From: Cristatella mucedo
Lineage: Eukaryota; Bryozoa; Phylactolaemata; Cristatellidae
Assembly: GCA_009760855.2 (NCBI GenBank)
Contig: WPIO01000015.1
Location: forward strand, 2,959,001 to 3,023,000
Length of the DNA: 64,000 nucleotides
Direction of reading: 5' to 3'
The notes under the pieces are model-generated. The model ran no database searches, was not told where the DNA came from, and worked only from the letters and a program-made list of their open reading frames with translations. The translations under genes were made by a program, and so were the position numbers. Shown piece after piece: positions 11,716-24,576 of this stretch (its first letter is position 1; every line of letters starts with the position of its first letter).

Positions 11716-12157
11716 AGGTAGCAGCAACAGCAGCAGCAAAATCTAGTAGCTGTCCCGACAATGCTATTTTCGACCAACCGCTGTAACTGCAAATTATGTG
11801 TCTGAAAAAGAACAGCAGTTTTATAATGCATCTCGGTGGTATATTGTAGACCGGAGAGTAAAGAAATGTCCTGCCGGCCTCGAGACGTCGCCCAATATAT
11901 ATCGAGACCGCAAGATCTTATTTGCACGAAAAAACCCAAGACCCCTTCACCCACCCCTCAGACAAACCCCGACCCTTTCCTGAGCTATGTCAAGAGTGAA
12001 TGAAGCTCACGCTTAGGAAAGATAACTTCAGCAGGCTGAAGATTGCTCCGACTGCAGACTACACGGGGGGGGGGGAGGAGGGGGCAGTCCATCAGTTGAG
12101 GACCGACCAGTTGAAAGCATGCGACAGACGATGCCTCTGCAGGTGCACCCATATTAC

Positions 12158-12235
12158 CTTGGCCTTTAGGCTGTCGTTGCCTTGCAAGCTCACAAGGATC
12201 TGCTGCTCAATGGCATTAATCCAGTCGGTGCGCTC
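12158..12235 (-). CDS. AGAP: AGAP exon 15: C-terminal helix of PH domain
   Basis: Encodes residues 772-797, ERTDWINAIEQQILVSLQ followed by GNDSLKAK. Trp776 is the almost invariant tryptophan of the PH C-terminal helix. The acceptor is GTTTTGCAG and the donor AAG/GTAATA, with phase 0 at both ends. About 120 nt 5' of the acceptor, on this strand, begins a long GA tract. Confidence 0.95.
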
Positions 12236-12349
12236 CTGCAAAACCACGCCGGGAGCTCTCAGCAGGGCCAACGGCACACACAGCAAGGCAGGGGCGAGTG
12301 CCGGCAGAGCAGCAACCGTGCGGCTTATCAAGCAGCTTTCAAGCACTCT

Positions 12350-12419
12350 CTGTCTGTCTGTCTCTTCGTCTCTGTCTCTATCTCCCTCTCCCTCTCTCCC
12401 TCTCCCTCTCTGTCTCTCC

Positions 12420-12501
<82 letters not shown>

Positions 12502-12538
12502 TCTCTCTCTCTCTGCTCTCTCTCTCTCTCTCTCTCGA
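12350..12538. repeat. CT microsatellite, about 190 bp
   Basis: A TCTG/TCTC-rich lead-in is followed by about 110 bp of almost pure (TC)n and two GCTCTCTC interruptions. In the AGAP sense this is a GA tract in the intron beginning about 120 bp 5' of exon 15. Poly-Leu/Ser and poly-Arg/Glu frames across it are not genes. Confidence 0.98.
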
Positions 12539-12699
12539 GCTCAATGAAGCCGGAGAGAAAGTACACGGAAATACACTTATCAATTGGCTGGTTAAGACAT
12601 GCACGTCAAATGTCAGCATGCATAAGTAAGTGTATTTAGGTCAATTCACATGGGCAGAGGAAATGGTGAGGAACAAGAGATGTTAGCAGCTTCTTTTGC

Positions 12700-12822
12700 C
12701 CCTGGATCTTAGTCCAGAGGTTAGGTGATCGCTCTTCACGACCCAGGTAGTTGGCTTGAGCCCTTCACTGGACGATCCTTATCTGTTCCCCACTGCAAGC
12801 GGGGGTGATAGCCTTTAAGTCT
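12700..12822 (+). mobile_element. tRNA-derived SINE (head plus short body)
   Basis: A box-like TTAGTCCAGAGGTTAGGTG is followed by a B box-like TTGGCTTGAGCCC at the right spacing for an RNA polymerase III promoter, then CCACTGCAAGCGGGGGTGATAG, a body block also seen in SINE-2 copies. Confidence 0.6.
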
Positions 12823-12824
12823 CT

Positions 12825-12960
12825 GCCGAGCCGGTTTGGTCCAGTGGTTAAGGTGCTCACCCCGACCAAGGTCAGGCTGAGGTCGTGGGCTCGAGCCCCG
12901 AGGCATGAGTGAAGTGCCTGAATAGAGATTAAGTTCTTTAAAGGTGCTATACAAATGAAT
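12825..12960 (+). mobile_element. SINE-1 with LINE A-like tail
   Basis: The tRNA-like head has an A box (TGGTCCAGTGGTTAAGG) and a B box (GGCTCGAGCCC) after GGTCGTGG. The tail GTGCCTGAATAGAGATTAAG, then TTCTTTAAAGGTGCTATACAA, is a variant of the LINE A 3' tail and keeps the small stem-loop. The Pol III boxes are seen directly; use of the LINE A machinery is inferred. Confidence 0.85.
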
Positions 12961-13329
12961 TTAATTTATTTCAGCTGCTATACAAATCTTGCTGTCGAAT
13001 GAGCTATTTATTGATTATTTTGTAATGCCTTGAAATCAGGTATGTCAGAGCGAATTGTCCTTTTATTCGGTTGTGCGTTATGAAACTGTGCACATCATGA
13101 CTAAGCCCAACTGCAATATGCTTTTGTACAGCACCCCAGTAGACCTGCTTTTTTCCAAAGTGATTTCTACCCTGTTCACAACGAAGTAAGTTTTACTCAC
13201 CATGGCCCTACTAACCAAAGGCCGTAAGTCTTCTGTGAACTTTTGCATGCTTGCCTCAGCAGGATACCTTGCTTGCTATTAACTATTGGTTATTACTTCT
13301 CCCGGATCGAGTTGTAAAGCACCTGAATA

Positions 13330-13513
13330 AATTCAGTGACTGTGCATCTGTGACTCCACTATATTCTTATAGAAGCCAGACCTAGCCTTAAGCAGGTAAG
13401 ATGAGGGATTGAGCAGATGGGACAATACTGATTTTTGCAGACAGTATTAATGTCATGTGTCTGGGGGTTTGCGATTTGCGAACGATTTTTCATATCACAT
13501 GGGATACAAATAA

Positions 13514-13583
<70 letters not shown>

Positions 13584-14270
13584 AGATATGCATGTTTTAT
13601 CAAATGTACCGGATTTGGTACTAATAGGAGTTGATTGAAAGCATGGGCGAATATCCGATCGAGGGTATGCTCTTTGACGTAAGAGTGTCGTGCACATGAA
13701 CCATGAGAGAAACTGAATCAGCCAATCAGTAAAACGTGGCTCAAATAGGGGCTTCCTAGGGGTTACCGAAATAAATGCTAAACTCGTCAAGCATTTTGAA
13801 GGGACGATTCCTGGAACACTTAATTGAAATGAGATCGGAAAAATCTTAAATTAAGCTCGTTTTGCTCTTTGTAGGACAACAGATTACTACCACCATTGGC
13901 AGCTTGCTGAAGGGCAGATTCAATGCAAGAGATTCGAAAGACTTCGTCGAGGGGACATCGAACAGCTTGAAACTGGGAGAGGGAAGAGCAACTATGGCTG
14001 CCCAGCCACCAGTTTCACTGGCATTGGAAAATGGTAGGATGAGAAGCCTGTTAGGTTTGCATCGATAATAGTCAAACTGTTAGTCGCCTTCAGCCTCCAG
14101 GTCTTTCTTGTCACGGCCACAGCAAACTGGTCAAGGGAATCGTTAAGAATCCCGGCACCCGTTATTAGGGGTAAATTCCATATTAGACATGCATTCAGTC
14201 GACACATTTTAAGAGTAGCAGCAGGGTTATAGCTGGACTGATGACCACTAGGACAATACTTGAGGTGCAC
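13330..14270 (-). mobile_element. LINE A relic, endonuclease part
   Basis: Degenerate stretches collinear with 44500-45620 of the long copy: GTGCATCTGTGACTCCAC, then AATGAGATCGGAAAAATC, then CTGATGACCACTAGG. It is heavily decayed, with no 3' end and a GA microsatellite inside it. Confidence 0.6.
13516..13581. repeat. (GA)33 microsatellite
   Basis: Pure GA dinucleotide run of about 66 bp. Confidence 0.98.
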
Positions 14271-15299
14271 CCCTCACCCAATCGGTGCTTCCAGTGAAGG
14301 GTAACCAATTCACAAACACTGGAAGAGGAAACAGTATCCAAGGATGCATTTAAACGACAAAAGTTAAAAGATAATAAGCATACACAATCTCATACCGAAT
14401 AGTGCGGTCACTAGGATCCGGCAAAACTACAGTGGCAGATAGCTCAAGTGTTCATGGCTGTGACAGTATCCATACTTGTATGCCAAGTAAAACTAGCAGA
14501 AAGTTCTGCTTTAAGTTATTAGTTATTGGTTATTAGTTTTTACTTATTATAACATATCAATGAGTATGGTAGATAACTATGGCAACGATTTACTCTTACT
14601 AGGACCAGCACAAAGCATCGCAAGCTTCAGTGCTGGCTGCTGCTGCTGCCTACCAGAGGATCCTTACATAATGCCTGAGCTTACTTCAGCAGGTAAACTG
14701 GGCAGCTTCGGCAGGAATTGATTCGTATGAGCCATGCCCACACCATCACAATCTCTACTGCGATGATAGACTCGGTTCTCTAGACTGTCAAACTCGCGGC
14801 CGGTCAACACGGCACAGGTAGTAGCCTCACCTCATCACACGGGCCACCTCAACCTATTCTAAACAGTGAATGTTAGGGATGAAGCTTTCTTGTTAGGCAC
14901 GAGCCATTCAAAAACCACAGTAGCAGCTACACTGAGAGGTAGTGAAACAAAGCGCTTTCATTGAGCGTGGCATATAGCTCATGAGCCCCTTTGCTATCGC
15001 TTCAATCAACTGCCCCCCACTGTATTTCACACCATACATACACGTATATGCACCTGGAACTTCCTCCGGGCTGGAGGCTAGTGAAATACAGGCAGGCGAC
15101 CTAACAAGTGTTGGTTCTTGCCTTCATACTGAGGCAGTTCCATTACCGAATATACCTGCCCATGGCATATTATCACAACATACGAGCAAAAAAAAAGTAT
15201 CTGTGCCCCCTTGTTTATTTACGATGAATAGTAGTAGACATTTGACCGTTAAATAACTTATTTCTCATTCCCTAACCTTGTGCCATCATCAATGGGCAT
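14271..15299. other. AGAP intron, nothing recognised
   Basis: AT-richer intronic sequence with only short open frames and no domain or repeat that I can name. Confidence 0.45.
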
Positions 15300-16340
15300 G
15301 TCTAAATCAGCTATTTGACTGCCTTTAGGCTAAATGATGAGCATTGCACCAAATGAGACTTGGAAACGTTACAATCGCTTGCGAATTACAAATGTGTGAA
15401 ACAACATGGCAGTACAACGTGATAAAGATGGCTACGATCGGTAACATGGATGACAAAAAGAGACCAGGCCGTCAACGCCTACTCCCCCCCCCCCCCTGCG
15501 AGGTCTGCCGGGTAAAGAGTCAAGCTTGAAGGCACCTTTTTGCTCATGGGTTTATGCTGAAAGCCTGCAGGCTGCTGTTGTGAAGCTAATTGGTAGAGAT
15601 GCAATTAGGCAGCAACTAGATGAACAAAGAGTATGTCTACTCGAATTGCAAACAAAAAGCTGCTTCTATCGTCAAGCACACAGTGGCTCGTCTGCAGTGG
15701 GCTAGGGCATGAGCATGTGGACCCCCCAAGAGTGGAGCAAAATCGAATGGAAGGCACTCGAATCGAAGGCATTCATAAATTCACACTATTTTGGTGCATG
15801 CCAATGTACGAAGTATGCGTTTCGTTGCCCTAATGAAGCTTTATATAATAGCGAACTTCAGAAAACAAGGCTACAAAGGGGGCGTGCTCTAGAGATATTT
15901 CAGTAGCAATGCATTAGGCATCCTGCATGGAATAGCCAGCATTACGGTGCAAGGCTTTAAGTTAGAACTGCTTCAGACCATTGCAGTACTTAGAGCAATG
16001 AGTCTGGAGCAATTGAGGTGGTGATAACTAATTTATAATCTAGATAATGACCTTAAGCTCACGGCTAAGCACGAGCAATATTTTTACCAAAATACTGTTG
16101 AGTTTGGGTAGGGTCCATTACACTAATGGAGTGGCCTAGTCAATCATCGACCTGAATCCCATTGAGCATCTCTCTGATGAAGTGGATAGAAGACTCATAC
16201 CGAAGGCAGGTGATACCACATCCGAAGACTTTCTTTTCAAGCTTACCAGACATTTGGAGAACGATAATGTCAGATGGCGAGTAAAGGTCATAGCTATTCG
16301 TGGAGGTGTGCAGCTTTGTTTTGCCCAAAAAATTAATAAA
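15300..16340 (+). mobile_element. Tc1/mariner transposase relic
   Basis: Frame-broken remains of a Tc1-family transposase. RLQWARAHEHVDPQEWSKIE (about 15690-15745) is the segment before the first catalytic Asp. LESKA stands where DESKF is expected, so that Asp is lost. DLNPIEHLSDEVDRRL (about 16148-16195) is the SPDLNPIEHLWD block near the last catalytic residue. A C-run lies at 15484-15496. Terminal inverted repeats were not identified. Confidence 0.8.
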
Positions 16341-16801
16341 TGTATACTAAAACTTTGCTTACAGTGTTTTGTAGGCTTATTTTTTTTACACCGTGCGTGA
16401 TTACAGCAAGTTGCAGAAACGCTTGTATCCCACTTTAAGAAATCATAGGTTCAGGCATGCATTTTGGGTGGCCTCACCGATACTTGGCGAACAAGGACTG
16501 TTTTAAACCCCCAGATTTGAATCCGAGCATACACAACAGCGAAGCGAGGAGCTGACGGCCTCTGCCGCCTTCCAGGAGTGGAACCTGATGCAACTGCCGG
16601 CAACCGGTGGGGTAGTTGGGTACACCTGGCGTGGTGCGTAGCCGTTGCGGCCCTATTACTTTAATCCACAGTCAACCGTCTACCAAGTGTGTTCATTCTA
16701 GCCTACATAATGCGTCGGCTCCACCAGCATGCATACCTGCCCACGGCACACAAGCACAACAGTCTAACAAAGGCTGTGGGTACATATCTGCTTTTATATA
16801 T

Positions 16802-16802
<1 letters not shown>

Positions 16803-16892
<90 letters not shown>
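16803..16892. repeat. (AT)n microsatellite, about 90 bp
   Basis: Pure TA/AT run. Poly-Tyr/Ile frames across it are artefacts. Confidence 0.98.
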
Positions 16893-16894
<2 letters not shown>

Positions 16895-16924
16895 GCTTGT
16901 AGTTCCACGGAGCCAGGAAGACGT

Positions 16925-17010
16925 CGGTTTTTTCTATAGCACACTCGCTGCCTACGCGGTCTTCGGTGCGCACACAGTGGCCTACAGACTTTGTCACTCG
17001 GAAAAAAGTA
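16925..17010 (-). mobile_element. LINE B 3' fragment
   Basis: Antisense copy of the LINE B block coding TKSVGHCVRTEDRVGSECAI, compare TKSVGYRMRTESRLGCECTT at 7840-7915. It abuts the TA tract. Confidence 0.7.
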
Positions 17011-17338
17011 AAAGCAGCGAGAAGCATGGCTGAAATGCAGCGCAGAAGCCAGGAGGCATAGGACGGCCGGAAAACGAAACGAAACGGCTAATTGTCGGCA
17101 GCAGGAGAGAAGACAAAGTCGTCGCTGCCACAGCCCGGGAATAGCGACGGGGGGGGGGGAACTCCAGGACCAGCAGAGTACAAGGATGCTGCCGCCTCGA
17201 ACCTCTCAGGGCCAGTGGCCACACCCTGACGGTGGCGACCTTTTCGCGACGTGCAGAATAAATTTATGTAAAATGAGACAGCACTCGTCGCCCGGCAAAC
17301 GGCCTGAAAGGCGCCCGATAGCAGTACATAGTACCCTG

Positions 17339-17341
<3 letters not shown>

Positions 17342-17402
<61 letters not shown>
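17342..17402. repeat. (TA)n microsatellite, about 60 bp
   Basis: Pure TA run ending in ACACACACA, 95 bp 3' of the exon 14 donor in the AGAP sense. Confidence 0.98.
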
Positions 17403-17410
<8 letters not shown>

Positions 17411-17496
17411 TAATAAGTATAATTACTTAGTACCAAGCGTAGTAGGTGGGCGGCGGGCGGAGCACACGGTCTGGCTGCTGCATGCTGCCGACCTAC

Positions 17497-17570
17497 CTCA
17501 ATGCTGGTGGCTTCAAACTGCCACTGCTTATTTTCAAGGGAGACGATGTGGAACTCGTAGCCATCTGAAT
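17497..17570 (-). CDS. AGAP: AGAP exon 14: PH domain, late strands
   Basis: Encodes residues 747-771: DSDGYEFHIVSLENKQWQFE, then ATSIE. This matches the FEFxIVSLxxxxWHFEA strands of AGAP PH domains. The acceptor is GCAGCAG and the donor GAG/GTAGGT. It takes one base from exon 13 and leaves in phase 0. Confidence 0.95.
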
Positions 17571-17896
17571 CTGCTGCCAAAGCGAGAAAAATTCGGCACA
17601 ACATTGACAGCTCCGACCGATAAATGGGCAGGCGCTGAGGGCCCAAAGCGAAACGGCGTGGCTCGACGACAAACGAGCCGCCGGTAAGCCTAGGCCGGGT
17701 GCCCGACACCACGTGCCCAGAACGACCGACCGACGATTGGTGGCAAGTCATCGGAGCAGCCAGCTGCTGCGACCGACCGACGGAGCAGACGGCACCAACC
17801 TCGAGGCTTCGACCCGGGTCACTCGCACGAAAACGGCGCTGCCTAGAGCGGCAGGCAAGCGAAGCGTGACAAGCAGCAGAGAGGCAGCACACGCAC

Positions 17897-18055
17897 CGTC
17901 AGCGCCAGCCGTCGGCAGCGACGCGTCGGCAGCGGTCGCCTTGGAGCTGCTGCTCTTGGCTCGCCGATGCTGTCGCTTCTTAACGTTAGGCGTCGTCGAG
18001 TCGAGCCGAGCCTGCACGCCGACGACCGGCACCCCGGACGAGGACGACTCCTGGC
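17897..18055 (-). CDS. AGAP: AGAP exon 13: Ser-rich insert in the PH domain
   Basis: Encodes residues 694-746. It begins GQESSSSG and contains NVKKRQHRRAKSSSSK, which matches the basic HRRKKS stretch in the PH-domain insert of vertebrate AGAPs, then SLPTAGAD. The acceptor is GCTCGCACAG after a long pyrimidine tract, and the donor GACG/GTGCGT. The entry phase requires one base from exon 12. The exact acceptor could be six bases off, but that would break phase. Confidence 0.82.
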
Positions 18056-18332
18056 CTGTGCGAGCCCGGCGGGGCGGAGCGGAAGTAGAGGAGGAAAGTA
18101 CGCCGCGTGAGCTCGTGGAGTGTGCGCATCGAGGCCGGACCGCCGGACGGCGGCGAGCGAAAAGCCGAAACACCAAAAAGCAGAATGCACAATCGCGAGG
18201 TTTCAACGAAAAAGAAAAGAGGTGCTCAAGTTCTGCACGAGCTACTGCTGGCTACCCAGGCTGACAAGCCTCCGCCCCGCCCCCTTATTCCCCTGCCACC
18301 TCCAAGTCCCTGTCGATGCCCACCGACGATAA

Positions 18333-18512
18333 ATGTTAGCTGATTCAACAGCCTCTTTTGTGTACCGACAGAACAGTCTTTATGGCTGTCACCATCGCTT
18401 GCATCGGCAATAAAGAATCTCCCACCGCAGGATTCGAACCCACGACCTCGGGACCGATGTCGCAAAAAGCAACTGCCTTTACTAAGTGTGCCATCGCGGC
18501 TCACCGATGATT
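18333..18512 (-). mobile_element. SINE-2
   Basis: Read on the minus strand, the head has GTGAGCCGCGATGGCACACT, an A box-like TTAGTAAAGGC and a perfect B box (GGGTTCGAATCC). The body GATTCTTTATTGCCG and the tail AAGAGGCTGTTGAATCAGCT follow. The same organisation occurs at 24008-24200 and 42325-42502. Confidence 0.85.
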
Positions 18513-18929
18513 GGATGGGGAAGAGGTGAGCGCGCACGTCACGGAGCGGTCGCGCACACCCTTGAGAGCTATGCCGCACCGACCATGACTCCTGAGAGCT
18601 CATGTGGCATTCGAGCGCACAAACACAAAGTGTGCACGTGCGCAAGCATGGACAAACGAGAAATGCTTAGTACCAGGAAGCTGCCAGCAGCATCGGACCC
18701 GTTAGCACCCTGCGTGTTAACACGTTGCGTGGACTGACCAACATCTGACCTTGCGTGCTTGCTTGCACTGATGCTCTTGCAGAGCCATGCACCTTTCGAG
18801 TAGCAGGGCAAAAACACTTTCAAGATCTTTTTATGCATTCAAAAAGAAACTAAATACTCATACCAGCTCCTCAATGCATATTCTTTGACCGTGTGAATTG
18901 TCTTTTGGGAGCTAATGGGTGCAGAAACT

Positions 18930-19570
18930 GTGCATTGTGGTATCACTAATCAATCGACATGCTTCCTATCACGCACGCATAAGCAAAAGTGCCTAGAGAC
19001 AAATTTGGTTCTCTTAGGCTCCCTGTCTAAGATAAGGAGCTGTCGTCTACGGTGGCTTGCAAACAATTTAACTAGCTCCCTGGTTCTGTCTCGGCTAGAT
19101 TATAGCAAGTCCATTTTGGCTGGGCTACCAAAAACAGCAACTAGGCCACTGCAGCTGCCTATGAATTTGGCTGCAAGGCTAGTTTTCAAGTCCCAGAGGT
19201 TTGACCACGTGTCTCCGCTAAAAGAGCTTGGATGGCTGCCAGATGATCAACCTATAGAGAGTAAAGTTCTTGTGCTGACCCACAAGGCCTGCCACGGCTT
19301 GGCTCCTTCATGTCAGCCTCCTTGTACCCTCAGGTTCTGTATGGACAATACATTAGCTGTTTCACTCCTATGCTTAAAGACCACTGGTGGACAATACATT
19401 AGCTGTTTCACTCCTATGCTTAAAGACCACTGGTGAGATGAAGTCTGTTGGCTATCGAATGCATACCAAAAGCCACTAGGCTTTTGAGTGTGCTATATGC
19501 AATTCTCCTTCGTAACACCCACACAGTCTTTATGGCTTTGTGGAGTTACAGATACAGTTTACAGTTTTAC
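18930..19570 (+). mobile_element. LINE B, longer RT 3' part with internal duplication
   Basis: Carries the RT region LVLSRLDYSKSILAGLPK, LQLPMNLAARLVFK and HVSPLKELGWLP, then the DNTLAVSLLCLK tail and the 3' UTR. A 46-bp segment is exactly duplicated in tandem (19342-19387 and 19388-19433), after which the sequence jumps to the 3' UTR. Confidence 0.85.
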
Positions 19571-20213
19571 AGTTTACAGATACAGATTAGTTACAGAGAC
19601 AAGTCACACGGAGGTCAACCTCAGACGATGAAATTTCTAGGGTGCTGTACCAGTGCCTTACTGAATAGCATCCCCTCCCCCCAAAGAAAGGGGCATTAGC
19701 AAGAAGCCAGCTGCTCAGGTTAACGACTCTGTACTTGCAACATATGCTGCCCGATCTATAAACAAAAACAAACGGAGGGACGGCTGTACGGGTGGCTAGG
19801 CGGCATAGGTGCCTTGAAGAATCCAGCACTTGACATTCACTTCCCCTAGACCCACATCTTGATCCAGTGTGGCAAGAAAGGGAGGCAGCACGACCACGAC
19901 GGACGGATGGGCAGACCACAACGACCGCACGACAGACTGAGAATTACCAGGACTGGGCAAGATGCCAGATCCCATCGAGCCATCGCCCGGCTTCAGCAGG
20001 AGCAGGCCGAAATCGCCCCGCGAAGAAGTGTCGTTCTCCTTTCCGCGACCTGTTGCGAGCGAGCGAAGGAAACTCGACGTGGCCGGCCGTCATCGACGGC
20101 AGTCGGCGATCCCCACCCCAGCGAGCAAAGGCAGGTTCGGACGTCGAACTCCGAATGCAGCGTGAAAGAGGCGCACGCGAGGCGTGGACGAGCAGGCGCA
20201 TGCCATGACTTGC

Positions 20214-20340
20214 CAGCTTCTCCGCGGGCCATCACGGCTCCGTTGGTGAGCGGAGTCGTCCTGGGCTTTGGCTGACCGGGTATCTTGACGGTGGAGTGCA
20301 TCAGCCTGATCTCCTTTCCGTGTACATCGTCCATGTAATC
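20214..20340 (-). CDS. AGAP: AGAP exon 12: PH domain, DYM..HGKEI segment
   Basis: Encodes residues 652-693 plus one base. DYMDDVHGKEIRLMHSTVKI and then PGQPKPRTTP match the third PH segment of AGAPs. The acceptor is TATCCAG. No GT donor of the needed phase lies at a sensible place. GAAGCTG/GCAAGT at 20213 gives the right phase for exon 13 and fits the GC donor class. A poor GT donor at 20276 (CCCG/GTCAGC) would also keep phase but removes about 21 codons. The start is certain and the end probable. Confidence 0.85.
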
Positions 20341-21928
20341 CTGGATAATCGAGCAGACAGCAATAGCGTCACGTCTGGCCATCGCCCACCACGGCAGAGC
20401 ACACAGATAGAGTCAGGCGTAAGATTGGCCGACGCCCGTGACTCTCGTCGCTCGATGACCGCAACAGCAGAGTTTAAGCAATCGGTACAACCAAACCTGA
20501 CCGAACGTGCGAACAAACTGTCAGCCTAGTGGGCAGGGGTCCAACACTGCCTCAGCCGCAAGCTCAGAATCCATTCAACACTAGGCGTAGCCAAACAGAA
20601 AAATGGATTACAGAGCAAGGGTTCGGCAACAAGGAAGTGCTGGAGGAAGCAACAATTAGGAATTCCTACATCCGCTATCGCTATTCCTAAATCCATTATC
20701 GCCGGATGCTGGATAACTACAGAGCATGGCCAAACGTGAGAGGTGTCTAGCTTGGCCGCCTGGCACGCTCTGGTCACTGTGAGTTCTAATGGGAAATTAC
20801 TTGGAGGGCCAGCAATAATTGTTGGAGCTGAATTGCTGAGTCGGCTGGCATTCGGATGAAGTGGTGGGATGTGCTGGAGAGGGGACAGAGAGTTAGAAAT
20901 ACATCTAGGATGAACACCAAATTATGCAATCGGGGTAATAGAATCAGATTTAGTGACCAGTAACATAACACCAAGACGGGAAAAGCACACCATACTGAGT
21001 AGAAGTAACAAAACCTCTGTGAAGGCATATCCAACAGGTCGTTTGCAAAGGATCAAGAGGGTAGCCAATGCAGACTTAATCCTTTAGGAACACACGTCTC
21101 CGACTCAGTCAGCGATCGCCTAGACCAGCATACTCTAGCTCTTCTGGAAAGACATGGGCAATAGGCCACTCTCCAAAATGCAGCGTCGAATCAGAAGGTC
21201 ACCAGGGGAACCCAATATCTAATAACAATGCTTTACACCCACCAGAGCGATTCCTAAGCAATCAGCACTGCATGTCCGGTGGTGGTCGGTTTCTCAAACC
21301 ACCACATCGGTAGGTCAATTGCTGAAGCAAACATCTAATAACAAGGCTAACACTCCCTCACCCAGCAAAGCGATTTGCAAGCGATCGGCACTGCAAGACA
21401 GCCGGCCAGTAACCGGGTTAAACAAGCAGGAAACACTCTGGACAAGGCAGATGATTCTTGATCTGGACAAGGCAGATGACTCAGATCGCTTCTGCTACTT
21501 CCTGCCTCTGCACTGCAGCTCTGCACTGCTCCATTACAGCAATGACATGATGGCTCCAACCGGAGTTAGCCGGCTTTCCGACTTCGCCGGGGAGAGAATC
21601 GAATAGAACAGCCCCAAAGTAACCAGCTCACTACAAGGTTTGCACGACTTCAGGCAAGCGCATGGGTGAGTGAAGAGTGACGCCAAGCTGAATAGGTACT
21701 CCTAGCGATTTGTGAGTTCCGATTTTCAGACGGCATACCGCACAGGGCAGAACCAGTACAACCACAAAATGCCAGCGAAAAGTGAAGAGCAAGGAGGCAT
21801 GCCAGAGAGAGGGAGTAAATATTGAACATTAGAGCAGGCATTGGATGCACCGCACTCAGGAGCCGGTAGCAGCCATCGCGAGCAGCAGGCAGCGGCCAGC
21901 ATCAGGGTGGCCCGCCAGGCTCACTCAC
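20341..21928. other. AGAP intron, nothing recognised
   Basis: Intron between exons 11 and 12. No transposon family I can name and no RNA gene are seen. Confidence 0.45.
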
Positions 21929-22033
21929 GTGCAGGTTCGGATGGTAGACCAGTTTGCCGTCGTCGGTCAGTGTGACGTATTTCTTCTTCCAGTCCTTGCT
22001 CAAGCCCTTGCTGCCTTTTTTGTAGAGATAACC
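21929..22033 (-). CDS. AGAP: AGAP exon 11: PH domain, first strands
   Basis: Encodes residues 617-651. It starts [20 protein letters not shown] and continues [15 protein letters not shown]. This is the beta1-beta2 region of a PH domain; its lysines line the phosphoinositide pocket in related domains. The acceptor is CTGTCCAG and the donor CAC/GTGAGTG, with phase 0 at both ends. Confidence 0.96.
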
Positions 22034-22179
22034 CTGGACAGGCAAAACACGTGTCAGCAGCCGCGGTCGTCATCGGCGCCCGGAATGCTGATGTCGGATC
22101 GTCATATGCAGAGCACACGCAATGCAAACTGGCACGCGGTTCCTAAGGCCAGAGCAACCGTGCGGAAGTACCCTAATGG

Positions 22180-23527
<1,348 letters not shown>

Positions 23528-23529
23528 AA

Positions 23530-23840
23530 ATTAATAATAATAATAATGCACTTGATAAAGTGCCCTCAGAGAACTCAAAAGAAACTAGAAAAAGCTTTTT
23601 CTAGGCGCTTTACATTTGCTACAAATGGAAATGCAATTGAATGGTGAGTGAGTATCATGTTTGATAAACAACATGAATAACATGGTTAGGGGTGACATGC
23701 GCAGGGTCAGCATGCAAGTGTGGTTAGTGGCAGCATGCACAGTCAACACGCATAAGCACATGAAGGACGAATCAAAGGGACCCACTAAATGCTGTTCTAA
23801 ATAGGTGTTTTTAAGTTTATTTTAAATGTAAGAAAATAAG
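23530..23840 (-). mobile_element. LINE A, truncated 3' copy
   Basis: Begins with AAT repeats and CACTTGATAAAGTGCCCTCAG and runs through the LINE A 3' UTR to CCCACTAAATGCTGTTCTAAATAGG, the very end of the RT ORF. Confidence 0.88.
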
Positions 23841-24007
23841 CATATAAGAGAGCTTTTTCGGGAAAGTGCATATAGCTCATATAATGTGCATCATTACAGG
23901 AAGGTGTACAGTGCTTAGTAATGTACGCAGCCTCGGCTACAGAGCATAAATATCCCATTTTCAAATACTGGCTCTGAACGCCCTGCTTACCGATGGAAAA
24001 CAGGTTA

Positions 24008-24200
24008 ATAGTCGGTGAGCCGTGACGGCACACTAGCTAGGTAAGGCTGTTGCTTTTCACGACCTCGCTTTCGAGGTCGTGGGTTCGATTCCTGCGGTGG
24101 GCGATTCTTTATTGCCACTGCAAGAGGTAGTGATAGCCGTAAAGGCTCTTCTGTTGCTATACAAAAAGAGGCTGTTTAATCAGCTACAATTTTTTTTTAA
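24008..24200 (+). mobile_element. SINE-2
   Basis: Head GTGAGCCGTGACGGCACACT, A box-like AGCTAGGTAAGGC and perfect B box GGTTCGATTCC. Then a GCGATTCTTTATTGCC body and the tail GCTATACAAAAAGAGGCTG. It is in a plus-strand position inside the AGAP intron. Not a functional tRNA: there is no acceptor stem and the length is wrong. Confidence 0.87.
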
Positions 24201-24576
24201 ATTCTGGGGCAGTACGGCATCTGTACTCTAGTGGCATGGCTAGACACACGGTTCAAGGCAGCTCGGACGCTAGGGTAGGTGATGCAATCCTAACGTCGGA
24301 AGCAAGGCAGATGCAACTATGTCCTCTCACAAGCACACGAGTAGCGACGTCGTAGCCGAGTCGTTCCAGAGCGAGTGCAAGCAGCAGCAGGTTGGCCCAC
24401 GGTGCAAGTAGGCAGCGCCGCTTCGCTGCTGTCGCTTAACCTAAACACAGCTTGACGAGCACTCCTGGCAGCCTTTGGCTGAAGGCCAGGGAGGTGAAGA
24501 GGGCGCACCAGCTGCTGGCGGCACGAGCAGTGGCAGCAGCTGCTGCTGGCCGCCAGGGCGCCTGGCTCCACTGTAC

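Noticed and set aside
12000-12629. Long Leu/Ser and Arg/Glu-rich frames on both strands
   Set aside because: Produced by the CT microsatellite; only the 12158-12235 exon inside is real.
17748-18206. The full 152-codon minus-strand frame as one protein
   Set aside because: Only 17897-18055 fits AGAP by motif, phase and splice sites. The rest is intron.
24008-24120. Possible functional tRNA gene
   Set aside because: It has a good B box, but no paired acceptor stem or proper cloverleaf, and it shares body and tail with other SINE copies.
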